From CADCWN01 sp046328475 (GTDB taxonomy: Bacteria; Chloroflexota; Chloroflexia; Thermomicrobiales; CADCWN01), in assembly GCA_046328475.1 (NCBI GenBank), contig JAXLWN010000036.1:6248-70247 (forward strand): a stretch of 64,000 bases of DNA, in the 5' to 3' direction. Under the pieces are notes generated by a model. That model had not been told where the DNA came from and made no database searches. It was given only the letters and a program-made list of their open reading frames with translations. Shown here one piece after another: positions 52,526-60,124 of the stretch (position 1 is its first letter; every line of letters starts with the position of its first letter). The position numbers were made by a program, and so were the translations under genes.

Positions 52526-53593
52526 ATGTTGAACTGGCATGGCGACGGGATGGTGAAGGTCGGGGTGGTCGGCTACGGCTATTGGGGACCGAAGTTGGTG
52601 CGGAACTTCAGCGAGATGTCGAAGGCGACGCTGAGTTGGGTGGCCGATCTGGACCAGGAGCGCCTGGACCGGCTGAAGGCGAACTATCCCTCGCTGCAGA
52701 CGACGCGCGACTACGAAGAGATGCTGCGCTCCGATATCGATGCGGTGGTGGTGGCGACGCCGATTCGCACGCACTACCGGCTGGCGAAGGCGGCGCTGCT
52801 GGCCGGGAAGCATGTGCTGGTGGAGAAGCCGCTGACCGCCAGCGGCCACGAGGCGGACGAGCTGATCGAGATCGCGGAGCGGCGCAACCTGCGGCTGATG
52901 GTCGGGCACACCTTCGAGTACAACGGCGCGATTCGGGCGCTGCGCGACATTGTGCGGGGCGGCGAGTTGGGCAAGGTCTACTACGTGGACGCCGCCCGCC
53001 TCAATCTCGGTCTCTTCCAGACCGATATCAACGTGATCTGGGACCTCGCGCCGCACGATCTGTCGATCCTGCTCTACGTGCTGGGGCTGGAGCCGGTCGG
53101 GGTGAGCGCGCGGGGCGCGGCGAACGTGCGGCCGGGTATTCAGGATATCGCCTACCTGGAGATCGACTTCCCGAACGGCGTGCTGGCCCACCTGCACCTG
53201 AGCTGGCTGGATCCGTGCAAGGTGCGGCGCGTGACGATTGTCGGCAGCCGCAAGATGGTGGTCTGCAACGACCTGGCCGAGTCGGAGAAGATCCGCATCT
53301 ACGACAAGGGCGTTGACCACCCCTATGAGACCGACCAGTTCGCCGATTTCCACCTCGCCTATCGCTACGGCGACGTGACAATCCCCTACGTGCCGATGCA
53401 GGAGCCGCTGCGGTTGCAGTGCGAGCACTTCATCGACTGCATCACGACCGGCGCGGAGCCGCAGAGCAATGGCCGCGTCGGGGCGAAGGTCGTGCGCATC
53501 CTGGAAGCGGCCGACCGCTCGCTGCTGAATGGCGGGCGGCGGGAGGTGATCGAGACCGCCCAGCGCGGCGAGGTGGTGGCGGCGGCGGACTGA
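52526..53593 (+). CDS. Gfo/Idh/MocA-family sugar dehydrogenase
   Basis: The 355-residue protein has the dinucleotide-binding start VKVGVVGYGYWGPKLVRNF, SDIDAVVVATPIRTHYRLAKAALLAGKHVLVEKPLT with the family EKP motif, GHTFEYNGAIRALRDIV, and the C-terminal substrate domain (YYVDAARLNLGLFQTDINVIWDLAPHDLSILLYVL with the catalytic-type DLAPHDLS). Relatives such as WbpB and WlbA oxidise the 3-hydroxyl of UDP-N-acetylglucosaminuronate, so that an aminotransferase can act. Here the DegT gene at 57343 is the natural partner. The ATG at 52526 was chosen because AAAGGGGG has good spacing to it; the longer frame upstream is only translated repeat. Confidence 0.93.
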   Translation: MLNWHGDGMVKVGVVGYGYWGPKLVRNFSEMSKATLSWVADLDQERLDRLKANYPSLQTTRDYEEMLRSDIDAVVVATPIRTHYRLAKAALLAGKHVLVEKPLTASGHEADELIEIAERRNLRLMVGHTFEYNGAIRALRDIVRGGELGKVYYVDAARLNLGLFQTDINVIWDLAPHDLSILLYVLGLEPVGVSARGAANVRPGIQDIAYLEIDFPNGVLAHLHLSWLDPCKVRRVTIVGSRKMVVCNDLAESEKIRIYDKGVDHPYETDQFADFHLAYRYGDVTIPYVPMQEPLRLQCEHFIDCITTGAEPQSNGRVGAKVVRILEAADRSLLNGGRREVIETAQRGEVVAAAD

Positions 53594-53597
53594 CGGT

Positions 53598-53717
53598 GAC
53601 GAGTAGTCAGTAGCCAGTAGTCAGTAGTCAGTGTCTCACGCGAGGCACATGGCTCTACTGTCAAAAAACTGCTTCGGGCACCCAACTGACTACTGGCTAC
53701 TGACTACTGACTACTCA
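53598..53717 (+). repeat. Inverted pair of AGTAGTC/GTCAGTA and TACTGAC arrays
   Basis: GTCAGTA units (53602-53634) and the reverse-complement units CTGACTA and GGCTACT (53684-53717) are about 50 bp apart, between the dehydrogenase and the fusion gene. The unit is the same as at 48353. Confidence 0.8.
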
Positions 53718-53731
53718 ACGCGAGGCGAAGC

Positions 53732-54964
53732 ATGGCGACGGAAATCCTGCTCCCGAAGCTGGGGATGAACACCGAGGAGGCGACGATTGTCGCCTGGCGC
53801 AAGCGCGAGGGCGACACCATCGCGGTCGGCGATGTGCTGGCCGACGTGGAGACCGATAAGGCGGTGATCGAGCTGGAGGCGGAGGCGTCGGGGACGCTGC
53901 GCCACCTGCTGGCCGAGGATGGCGCGCGGGTGGCGACGAACCAGCCGATCGCGATCGTCGGCAGCGCCGACGAGGACACCACTGCGCTGCTGGCGAAGCT
54001 GGCCGCCCCGGTGATCGCGGAGACCTCGCATGTTGAGCAGGTCTACCAGGCCTGGAAGGGTGACGCCTGCCGGATTCCGGCGGCGAGCGTGGCGCACGAG
54101 GCCGCGAGCGGGCAGCGAGGGACGAGCGGGGGCGAACGGGCGAACGGGCGAACGAACGGCACGCTCGACCTGGCGGCGATTCGGGCGCGACTGGCGCAGC
54201 GCGGCGTGGTGGGCGGCGAAACGGCGAACGGGCAGCGAGGGACGAGCGGGGGCGAGCGGGCGAATGGCTATGCGGCGGTGGCCGAGGTGCCGACGCCGCG
54301 CAAGGGGCCGCTGCGGACGCGCATCGTCATCTACGGCGCGGGGCTGGGCGCGAAGCAGTTGATGGAGATCACGCGGCAGCTCGACACGATCGAGGTCATC
54401 GGGCTGATCGACGACAAGCCGGGGATGGCGGGGACGGCAATCGGCGGCACGACGATCCTCGGGGGCTTCGAGGCGCTGAAGTCGCTGGTGGCGCGCGGCG
54501 CGGTGGATGGCGTGGCGCTCTCGTTCCATTCGGAAGTGCGCCGCAAGGTCCACCGGAAGATCGCCGCCGCGATGGACATTCGCTTCGTCTCGCTGGTGGA
54601 CCTGCGCGCCCATGTCGGCGCGGACGTGGAGATCGGCGATGGCGCGCTGATCGAGGCGGGCGCGGTCGTCGGGCCGGGCACGATTGTCGGCGAGGGGGTG
54701 ATCGTGGATGTCGGCGCGATCGTCGCGCACGACTGCTCGCTCGGAGCCTTCTCGCACCTCTCGCCCGGCTGCGCCCTCTCCGGGGTCGTCTGCCTGAAGG
54801 AGAACGTGCTGGTCAGCGTCGGCGCGTCGATCAACTCCACCGTCACCGTCGGGCGCAACGTGATCATCACCCCCGGCGCGGCGGTGATGAACGACCTGCC
54901 GGACGACGTGATCGTCGGCGGGGTGCCGGCGAAGGTGATGGGGGCGAGTCGGCGCGGGGCGTGA
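53732..54964 (+). CDS. Fusion of lipoyl domain and PglD/NeuD-type sugar acyltransferase
   Basis: Residues 1-78 are a biotinyl/lipoyl domain of the E2 kind (MATEILLPKLGMNTEEATIV, VGDVLADVETDKAVIELEAEASG) with the lipoylation motif ETDKA and Lys43. Residues about 100-190 are a linker in which the 13-residue unit GQRGTSGGERANG occurs twice, 40 codons apart. From about 193 there is a PglD_N Rossmann-like part (RIVIYGAGLGAKQLMEI, VIGLIDDKPGMAGT) and then a left-handed beta-helix acyltransferase (HVGADVEIGDGALIEAGAVV, VGAIVAHDCSLGAFSHLSPGCALSG with the catalytic-type His, DVIVGGVPAKVMGA). No E2 catalytic domain (HxxxD) and no clear E3-binding domain is present. E1-alpha and E1-beta genes follow, so the lipoyl arm should be loaded by them. 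It probably acylates an aminosugar. Confidence 0.93.
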   Translation: MATEILLPKLGMNTEEATIVAWRKREGDTIAVGDVLADVETDKAVIELEAEASGTLRHLLAEDGARVATNQPIAIVGSADEDTTALLAKLAAPVIAETSHVEQVYQAWKGDACRIPAASVAHEAASGQRGTSGGERANGRTNGTLDLAAIRARLAQRGVVGGETANGQRGTSGGERANGYAAVAEVPTPRKGPLRTRIVIYGAGLGAKQLMEITRQLDTIEVIGLIDDKPGMAGTAIGGTTILGGFEALKSLVARGAVDGVALSFHSEVRRKVHRKIAAAMDIRFVSLVDLRAHVGADVEIGDGALIEAGAVVGPGTIVGEGVIVDVGAIVAHDCSLGAFSHLSPGCALSGVVCLKENVLVSVGASINSTVTVGRNVIITPGAAVMNDLPDDVIVGGVPAKVMGASRRGA

Positions 54965-55013
54965 CGATTTCAGATTGCGGATTGCGGATTGCAGTACGCG
55001 GTAGGGAGGCTAT
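54965..55013 (+). repeat. GATTGCG array before the E1-alpha gene
   Basis: GATTTCA/GATTGCG units (54967-54993) form the left arm of an inverted pair. The right arm, (CAATCCG) units at 55073-55103, lies inside the E1-alpha coding sequence. GGGAGG at 55001-55006 provides the ribosome-binding site. Confidence 0.8.
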
Positions 55014-56087
55014 ATGGACCAGATTGAGTTTGCAGCGGAGTATGAATCGGCGCTTGACGCGGCCGAGTTCGCCAATCCGCAATCCGCAATCCGCAATCCG
55101 CAATACCTCGACTATTACCGCCAGATGCTGCTGATCCGTCGCACCGAGGAGCAGATCGGGTGGTTGTTCAGCCGGAACCTGACGATGGGGACGGCGCACC
55201 TGTCGATCGGGCAGGAGGCGAGCGCGGTGGGGGCGCTGGCGGCGACCCGGCCGGATGATTATGTCGTGAGCACGCACCGGGGGCACGGGCATCTGCTGGC
55301 GAAGGGGGCCGACCCGGCCCGCCTGCTGGCCGAGATTTGCGGCCGGGTGGATGGCTTCTGCCGGGGCAAGGGGGGCTCGCAGCACATCGCGGTTCGCGAA
55401 CTCTCCTTCCTGGGGACGAACGGGATCACCGGCGGCGGGTTGCCGGTGGCGACCGGCGCGGCGCTCTCGGCGAAGCTGCGTAACTCGGGCCAGGTGGTGC
55501 TGAGTTTCTTCGGCGACGGCGCGTCGAACCAGGGGACCTTCCACGAGGCGCTGAACATGGCGGCGGTCTGGCGGCTGCCGATCGTCTTCATCTGCGAGAA
55601 CAACGGCTACGCGATGTTCACCCCGCAGATGGATGTCACCAGCGTGGCGGATATCGCGGCGCGGGCGGCGGGCTACGCCATCCCCGGCGTGACGGTGGAC
55701 GGCATGGATCTGCTGGCGATGCGCGAGGCGACCGGCGAGGCGATTGCGCGGGCGCGGGCGGGCTTCGGGCCGACGCTGCTGGAAGCGAAGACCTACCGCT
55801 ACTGCGGCCACTCCAAGAGCGACACTGGCACGAAGTACCGGACGCGCGAGGAGATCGCGGCCTGGCAGACGCGCGACCCGCTGCCGAACTGGCGCGAGCG
55901 CCTGATCGCGCTCGGCGTCGAGGAGGCCGAAATCCGCCGGGTCGAGGGCGAGGTGGAGATCGCGATCGAGGCCGCGACGGCCTTCGCGCTCGCCAGCCCG
56001 TATGCCGAGGATGAGGCGCTGATGGGGGCGTATGTCGAGAGCAGCGCACCCAGGATGCGGCGCGAGGTGCTGCTCGCAGGAGACTGA
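55014..56087 (+). CDS. 2-oxoacid dehydrogenase E1 component, alpha subunit
   Basis: The 357-residue protein has the E1-alpha features: QMLLIRRTEEQIGWLF, HLSIGQEASAVGA, STHRGHGHLLAKGAD, KGGSQH and the thiamine-diphosphate motif GDGASNQGTFHEALNMAAVW...ENN (167-197), then the phosphorylation-loop-like YRYCGHSKSDTG. With E1-beta it decarboxylates a 2-oxoacid and transfers the acyl group to a lipoyl domain. Pyruvate, acetoin or a branched-chain oxoacid are possible. Residues 20-30 (ANPQSAIRNPQ) are encoded by a CAATCCG array that sits in frame between the start and the conserved domain. It lies 49 bp downstream of the lipoyl-acyltransferase fusion, and no E3 gene is in the window. Confidence 0.95.
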   Translation: MDQIEFAAEYESALDAAEFANPQSAIRNPQYLDYYRQMLLIRRTEEQIGWLFSRNLTMGTAHLSIGQEASAVGALAATRPDDYVVSTHRGHGHLLAKGADPARLLAEICGRVDGFCRGKGGSQHIAVRELSFLGTNGITGGGLPVATGAALSAKLRNSGQVVLSFFGDGASNQGTFHEALNMAAVWRLPIVFICENNGYAMFTPQMDVTSVADIAARAAGYAIPGVTVDGMDLLAMREATGEAIARARAGFGPTLLEAKTYRYCGHSKSDTGTKYRTREEIAAWQTRDPLPNWRERLIALGVEEAEIRRVEGEVEIAIEAATAFALASPYAEDEALMGAYVESSAPRMRREVLLAGD

Positions 56088-56088
56088 T

Positions 56089-56200
56089 CCCTCCCCGCCG
56101 CTGTTCACCCCTCCCCGCCGCCTGCGGGCGGCGACCCTCCCCTGAAGGGAGAGGGTGGGGATCCCCTACCCGACTGTCCGACTATCCGACTACCCGACTC
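56089..56200 (+). repeat. C-rich dyad and TCCGACTA array
   Basis: CCCCTCCCCGCCGC...GGCGGCGACCCTCCCC...GAAGGGAGAGGGTG (56089-56160) is a copy of the C-rich dyad, and four ACTATCCG/ACTACCCG units follow (56168-56200). They separate E1-alpha from E1-beta. Confidence 0.7.
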
Positions 56201-56215
56201 GATTGGAGGCATGGC

Positions 56216-57202
56216 ATGGCACGGACCGCGACGTACCGGGAGGCGCTGTACGAGGCGCTGCGCGAGGAGATGACCGACGACAGCAGCGTGATCATGCTCG
56301 GCGAGGATTTCAGCAATGGCGGGGCATTCGGCGTGGCCGGGGACCTGCCGGAGCGGTTCGGGCCGGAGCGGGTGGTGCGGACGCCGATCTCGGAGAACGG
56401 GTTCGTCGGCGTGGCGGTCGGCGCGGCGATGACCGGGATGCGGCCGGTGGCCGAGATCATGTTCATGGACTTCATGACGCTGGCGATGGACCAGATCGTC
56501 AACCACGCCGCGAAGATCGGCTACATGTATGCCAATCAGTACCAGGTGCCGCTGGTCGTGCGGACGCCCGCCGGGGCGGGGCGGGGCTACGGGGCCAGCC
56601 ACTCGCAGAGCCTGGAGGGCTGGCTGATTCAGGTGCCGGGGCTGAAGGTGGTCGCGCCGAGCGACCCCGCCGACGCGAAGGGGTTGCTGAAGTCGGCGAT
56701 TCGCGACGATAACCCGGTGGTCTTCATCGAGAACAAGTTGCTCTACCCGAAGGCGGGGGTGATCGAGGACGACGCCCCGGCGATTCCGCTCGGCAAGGCG
56801 CGGCGGCGCCGGGCGGGGCGCGACCTGACCATCGTCTCCTACGGCCGGATGCTCGACATGTCGCTGGAGGCGGCGGAGGTGCTGGCGGCCGAGGGGATCG
56901 AGTGCGAGGTGATCGATCTGCGGACGCTGAAGCCGCTCGACATCGACACGGTGGCCGAATCGGTGGGGCGCACCGGGCGCTTCGTCTTCGTGGAGGAGGG
57001 GACCGGCGGCGTCGGGGCGACGGTCAGCGCGGCGGTGGTCGAGCGGTGCCTCGGGGCGCTGGTCGGGAAGCCGGTGCGAGTGGCGGCGCGCGACGTGCCG
57101 ATCCCGTCGTCTGGTCCGCTGGAGCAGCGCGTGATCCCGCAGCTGGCGGACATCGTCGAGGGTTGTCTGGAGAGCCTGCAGCCGATCGAGGGCCAAGGTT
57201 GA
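56216..57202 (+). CDS. 2-oxoacid dehydrogenase E1 component, beta subunit
   Basis: The 328-residue protein has the E1-beta pattern: YREALYEALREEMTDDSSVIMLGEDF, RVVRTPISENGFVGVAVGAAMTGMRPVAEIMFMDF with the thiamine-contacting Glu, QVPLVVRTPAGAGRGYGASHSQSLEGWL, VVAPSDPADAKGLLKSAIRDDNPVVFIENKLLY and the C-terminal domain VIDLRTLKPLDIDTV and EEGTGGVGATVSA. It completes the alpha2-beta2 E1 with the gene upstream. The ATG follows GGAGG by six bases. The gene order fusion - E1-alpha - E1-beta repeats the usual order of E1/E2 operons with the E2 replaced. Confidence 0.95.
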   Translation: MARTATYREALYEALREEMTDDSSVIMLGEDFSNGGAFGVAGDLPERFGPERVVRTPISENGFVGVAVGAAMTGMRPVAEIMFMDFMTLAMDQIVNHAAKIGYMYANQYQVPLVVRTPAGAGRGYGASHSQSLEGWLIQVPGLKVVAPSDPADAKGLLKSAIRDDNPVVFIENKLLYPKAGVIEDDAPAIPLGKARRRRAGRDLTIVSYGRMLDMSLEAAEVLAAEGIECEVIDLRTLKPLDIDTVAESVGRTGRFVFVEEGTGGVGATVSAAVVERCLGALVGKPVRVAARDVPIPSSGPLEQRVIPQLADIVEGCLESLQPIEGQG

Positions 57203-57207
57203 GGTCT

Positions 57208-57320
57208 TACGGTTCGAAGGTTCGAAGGTTCGAAGGTTCGCTCAACCAGCACACGCGATGCACACCTTCGCTCAATCAAACCTTTACCTCGTAAACCTAG
57301 ACTCGGAACTGTGAACAGTC
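57208..57320 (+). repeat. GAAGGTTC array with weak inverted partner
   Basis: Four GAAGGTTC units (57212-57242) are followed by AACCTTTACC and GTAAACCTAG (57278-57300), a weak reverse-complement arm, in the gap before the aminotransferase gene. Confidence 0.7.
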
Positions 57321-57342
57321 ACATTAACGGAGGTGAGGGGGC

Positions 57343-58530
57343 ATGGCTCAGGGGATTATGGAGCGGACCGCGCAGATCGCGAAGTTGCGCCGCGAGCGGA
57401 CGATGCGGGTGCCATTCGTCGACCTGAAGGCGCAGTACCGGACGATTCGGGATGACGTGCAGGCGGCGTTCGACGAGGTCCTGACCGGCATGGACTTCGT
57501 GCTGGGATCGAACTTGCGGGCGTTCGAAGCCGAGTACGCGGCCTACTGCCAGGCAAAATACGCGATCGGCGTCGCGAATGGCACCGACGCGCTCTTCCTG
57601 GCGCTGAAGGCCTGCGGCGTCGGCCCCGGCGACGAGGTGATCACCGTCTCGCACAGCTTCATCGCGACGGTCGAGGCGATCATCATGCTCGGCGCGACGC
57701 CGGTGTACGTGGACATCGACCCGGCGACCTACACGCTCGACCCGGCGAAGCTGCCCGAGGCGCTGAGTCCGCGCACCCGCGCGATCGTGCCGGTCCACCT
57801 CTACGGGCAGATGGCCGACATGGACCCGATCATGAGCTTCGCGCGGCAGCACGGGCTGGCGGTGGTCGAGGATGCCTGCCAGGCGCACGGCGCGGACGAC
57901 CGGGGCCGCCGGGCCGGCAGCCTGGGCGACGCGGCGGCGTTCAGCTTCTACCCCTCGAAGAACCTGGGGGCCTACGGCGATGGCGGCGCGGTGACGACCA
58001 ATTCGCGCGCGGTCGCCGAGCATGTGCGGTTGCTGCGCGACCACGGCTCCGCCAAGAAGTACGAGCACCAGGAGTTCGGCTGGAATTCGCGGCTGGACGA
58101 GGTGCAGGCGGCGTTCCTGCGGGCCAAGCTCGGTCTGCTCGACTTCTGGAACGAGCAGCGCCGCCAGCACGCGCAGCGCTACGACACGTTGCTGGCCGGC
58201 CTGAACATTCGGACCCCGAAGGTGCGCGAGGGCACGCGCCACGTCTACCACCTCTACGTGGTGGAGGCCGACGGGCGGGACTTCGCGCGGGAGATGCTCA
58301 ACGACCTCGGCGTGGCGACCGGGATCCACTATCCGACGCCGATCCACCTGCAACAGGCGGCGCAGGGGGTTGGCCGGGTGGCCGGGGAGTTGCGAGTGAC
58401 GGAGCGGTTGGCGCGGCGCGTCCTCTCGCTGCCGATGTACGCGGAATTGGAAGAGGCGCAGCTTTCCTACGTCGCCAACTGCCTGACGAGCATCTGGGGC
58501 GAGACGGGGATTGGAGGCCTGGATGACTGA
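57343..58530 (+). CDS. DegT/DnrJ/EryC1/StrS-family sugar aminotransferase
   Basis: The 395-residue PLP enzyme has VPFVDLKAQYRTIRDDV, GVANGTDALFLALKACGVGPGDEVIT, the cofactor-binding AVVEDACQAHGAD, Lys206 in SFYPSKNLGAYGDGGAV, NSRLDEVQAAFLRAKL and a C-terminal GIHYPTPIHLQQA. Relatives such as WbpE and PglE make aminosugars from keto-nucleotide sugars with glutamate. Together with the Gfo/Idh/MocA dehydrogenase it would make an aminosugar, and the lipoyl-acyltransferase fusion would acylate it. GGAGGTGAG precedes the ATG. The next gene overlaps its stop by ATGA-type coupling. Confidence 0.95.
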   Translation: MAQGIMERTAQIAKLRRERTMRVPFVDLKAQYRTIRDDVQAAFDEVLTGMDFVLGSNLRAFEAEYAAYCQAKYAIGVANGTDALFLALKACGVGPGDEVITVSHSFIATVEAIIMLGATPVYVDIDPATYTLDPAKLPEALSPRTRAIVPVHLYGQMADMDPIMSFARQHGLAVVEDACQAHGADDRGRRAGSLGDAAAFSFYPSKNLGAYGDGGAVTTNSRAVAEHVRLLRDHGSAKKYEHQEFGWNSRLDEVQAAFLRAKLGLLDFWNEQRRQHAQRYDTLLAGLNIRTPKVREGTRHVYHLYVVEADGRDFAREMLNDLGVATGIHYPTPIHLQQAAQGVGRVAGELRVTERLARRVLSLPMYAELEEAQLSYVANCLTSIWGETGIGGLDD

Positions 58531-59998
58531 CCGGTTGCGACGGCTGAGGCCGCTGCTCCCCACGAACGCTGATACGACACCGCCGGGGGAGGAGGCAATC
58601 CTCCCCCCGGTGGGAGAAAACGCCCCGCTGCCGCCGCGACTCTCCGCGCGGCGCGCGATGGCGCACGAGACGGCGGCACCAGCGGCGGCCCCAGCGACGA
58701 CCGCAACCGTCACCGATGACGACGACATCCCGGCCGCGTCCGCCCCGGCGGGGCAGGACCCCTACATCGCCTTCGCCCTGCGTTGGTGGTGGTTGCTGAT
58801 TCTCGGCGCGCTGATCGGCGGCATCGGGGCCTATGCCTACACGCAGTACGGGCCGATCCCCTTCCAGTCGGTCGCGCAGGTGCAGGTTCCGGCGCAGACG
58901 ACGACCAATCCGACGGCCGGTTCGGACCAGGCGCGCTCGGCGGCGACGAACTACGTGGCCGAAGCCTCGACGTCGCAGATGTACACGCTGGTGAGCAAGG
59001 CGCTGGCCGGGAAGATGGAGCTGAGCGCCAGCGACCTGCAGCTGATGGCCCAGGATGGCCGCCTGACGATCAAACTGGTGAAGAATACGAACTTCATCAG
59101 CATCGCGGTGACCGATCCCGACCCCGAGCGGGCGCGCTTGCTGGCCGACACCTTCGCGACGGTCTTCGTGGGCGATATCAACAGCCGGGCGTCCACGCAG
59201 CTCGACACGCGGGGCTTGCAGCTCGAACAGCAGATCAAGATGACGCAGGATCGCCTGGTGGTGGCGCAACTGCTCCAGCGGCAGGAGGATCTGCGGAAGC
59301 AACTGATGGATCAGCGCGGGCTGCTGCTGCAACTGCAACTCGGCTACCAACAGGAATTGCAGCGCCAGCAGGAGGCCGACCGCCTGGCGGCGGCGGCGGG
59401 GCAGACGATCACGCAGCAGGTGCTCGACACGCGAGCGCAGTGGTTGAAACTGATCGGCGATCAGATCACGGCGATGAACACGACGATCAATGAATTGACC
59501 GCGCAGTTGGACCAGGTGCAGACGACGCTGAAGAGCCTGCCCGCCGGCACCGATCCCACCGTCTCGGCGGCCTTCACCTCGGCCTACAGCGCGCAGTTGC
59601 AGTCGATGACGAAGGAATTCGCGGATCTGCAACTGAGCGGCCCGAACGCGCGTGAGCCGGTGATCCGCTACGGCAAGGCATCGGATCCGCTGCCCGCATC
59701 CGGGCGCAAGAAGCTGCTGATGATGGGCCTGGCGGCGGGGATGGCGCTGGCGGCTGGCCTGGGCTTCCTCTTCGACATCCTGAGGCAGCGCCGGACACCG
59801 GGGAAACCTGGCGAACGGGCGGATGAGCGAACGGGCGAAGGGGCGAACGAGGAGCCGATGCCGGCGATTGTGCAGCCGCAGGTTGAGGCTTTCCCGATGA
59901 ACGTGACGACGCAGCGGGTGCCGGATCTGATGCCGCTGCCGATCCTCCCACGCAACGAGACGCGGGACGTGAGTTGGCGGCGGGCGAGTAACGAGTAA
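58523..59998 (+). CDS. Wzz-like chain-length/export protein
   Basis: The protein of 491 residues has a disordered N-terminus of about 70 residues, a first membrane helix (FALRWWWLLILGALIGGIGAYAYTQYG), a periplasmic-type part with Wzz features (FQSVAQVQVPAQ, ISIAVTDPDPERARLLADTFATVFV), a long coiled coil (about 230-320, many Gln/Leu heptads), and a second helix (LLMMGLAAGMALAAGLGFLFDIL) preceded by PLPASGRKK. Such proteins set chain length of exported polysaccharides. No kinase domain is attached. The C-terminal tail holds PGERADERTGEGANE, encoded by CGAACGGG repeats, and the stop codon comes from a (GAGTAAC)n array, giving the end SNE. The ATG overlaps the aminotransferase stop. Confidence 0.9.
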   Translation: MTDRLRRLRPLLPTNADTTPPGEEAILPPVGENAPLPPRLSARRAMAHETAAPAAAPATTATVTDDDDIPAASAPAGQDPYIAFALRWWWLLILGALIGGIGAYAYTQYGPIPFQSVAQVQVPAQTTTNPTAGSDQARSAATNYVAEASTSQMYTLVSKALAGKMELSASDLQLMAQDGRLTIKLVKNTNFISIAVTDPDPERARLLADTFATVFVGDINSRASTQLDTRGLQLEQQIKMTQDRLVVAQLLQRQEDLRKQLMDQRGLLLQLQLGYQQELQRQQEADRLAAAAGQTITQQVLDTRAQWLKLIGDQITAMNTTINELTAQLDQVQTTLKSLPAGTDPTVSAAFTSAYSAQLQSMTKEFADLQLSGPNAREPVIRYGKASDPLPASGRKKLLMMGLAAGMALAAGLGFLFDILRQRRTPGKPGERADERTGEGANEEPMPAIVQPQVEAFPMNVTTQRVPDLMPLPILPRNETRDVSWRRASNE

Positions 59999-60117
59999 CG
60001 AGTAACGAGTAACGAGGCGATAGGCGATAGGCGATAGGCGATAGAGAGACCGAGCAACGGAGTAGTCTTTCTCGAAGGCTACCCTGTCCGGCACGAGTAA
60101 CTATCGCCTATCGCCTA
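59987..60117 (+). repeat. GAGTAAC and GCGATAG arrays with inverted partner
   Basis: Four GAGTAAC units (59987-60015), then four to five GCGATAG units (60017-60050), and the reverse-complement CTATCGC units (60103-60117) lie between the Wzz-like and ligase genes. Confidence 0.8.
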
Positions 60118-60124
60118 ACGCGCT

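Noticed and set aside
53732..53960. Reading the N-terminal domain of the fusion as a biotin carrier
   Set aside because: The motif ETDKA is the lipoyl type; biotin carriers have an MKM motif, and E1 genes rather than a carboxylase are adjacent.
54020..54300. An E3-binding (PSBD) domain in the fusion linker
   Set aside because: RIPAASVAHEAA and LDLAAIRARL recall it slightly, but the order and spacing of conserved residues do not fit.
57208..57245. GGTTCGAAGG-like sequence as the T loop of a tRNA
   Set aside because: It is part of an 8-bp tandem repeat and no tRNA cloverleaf can be drawn around it.
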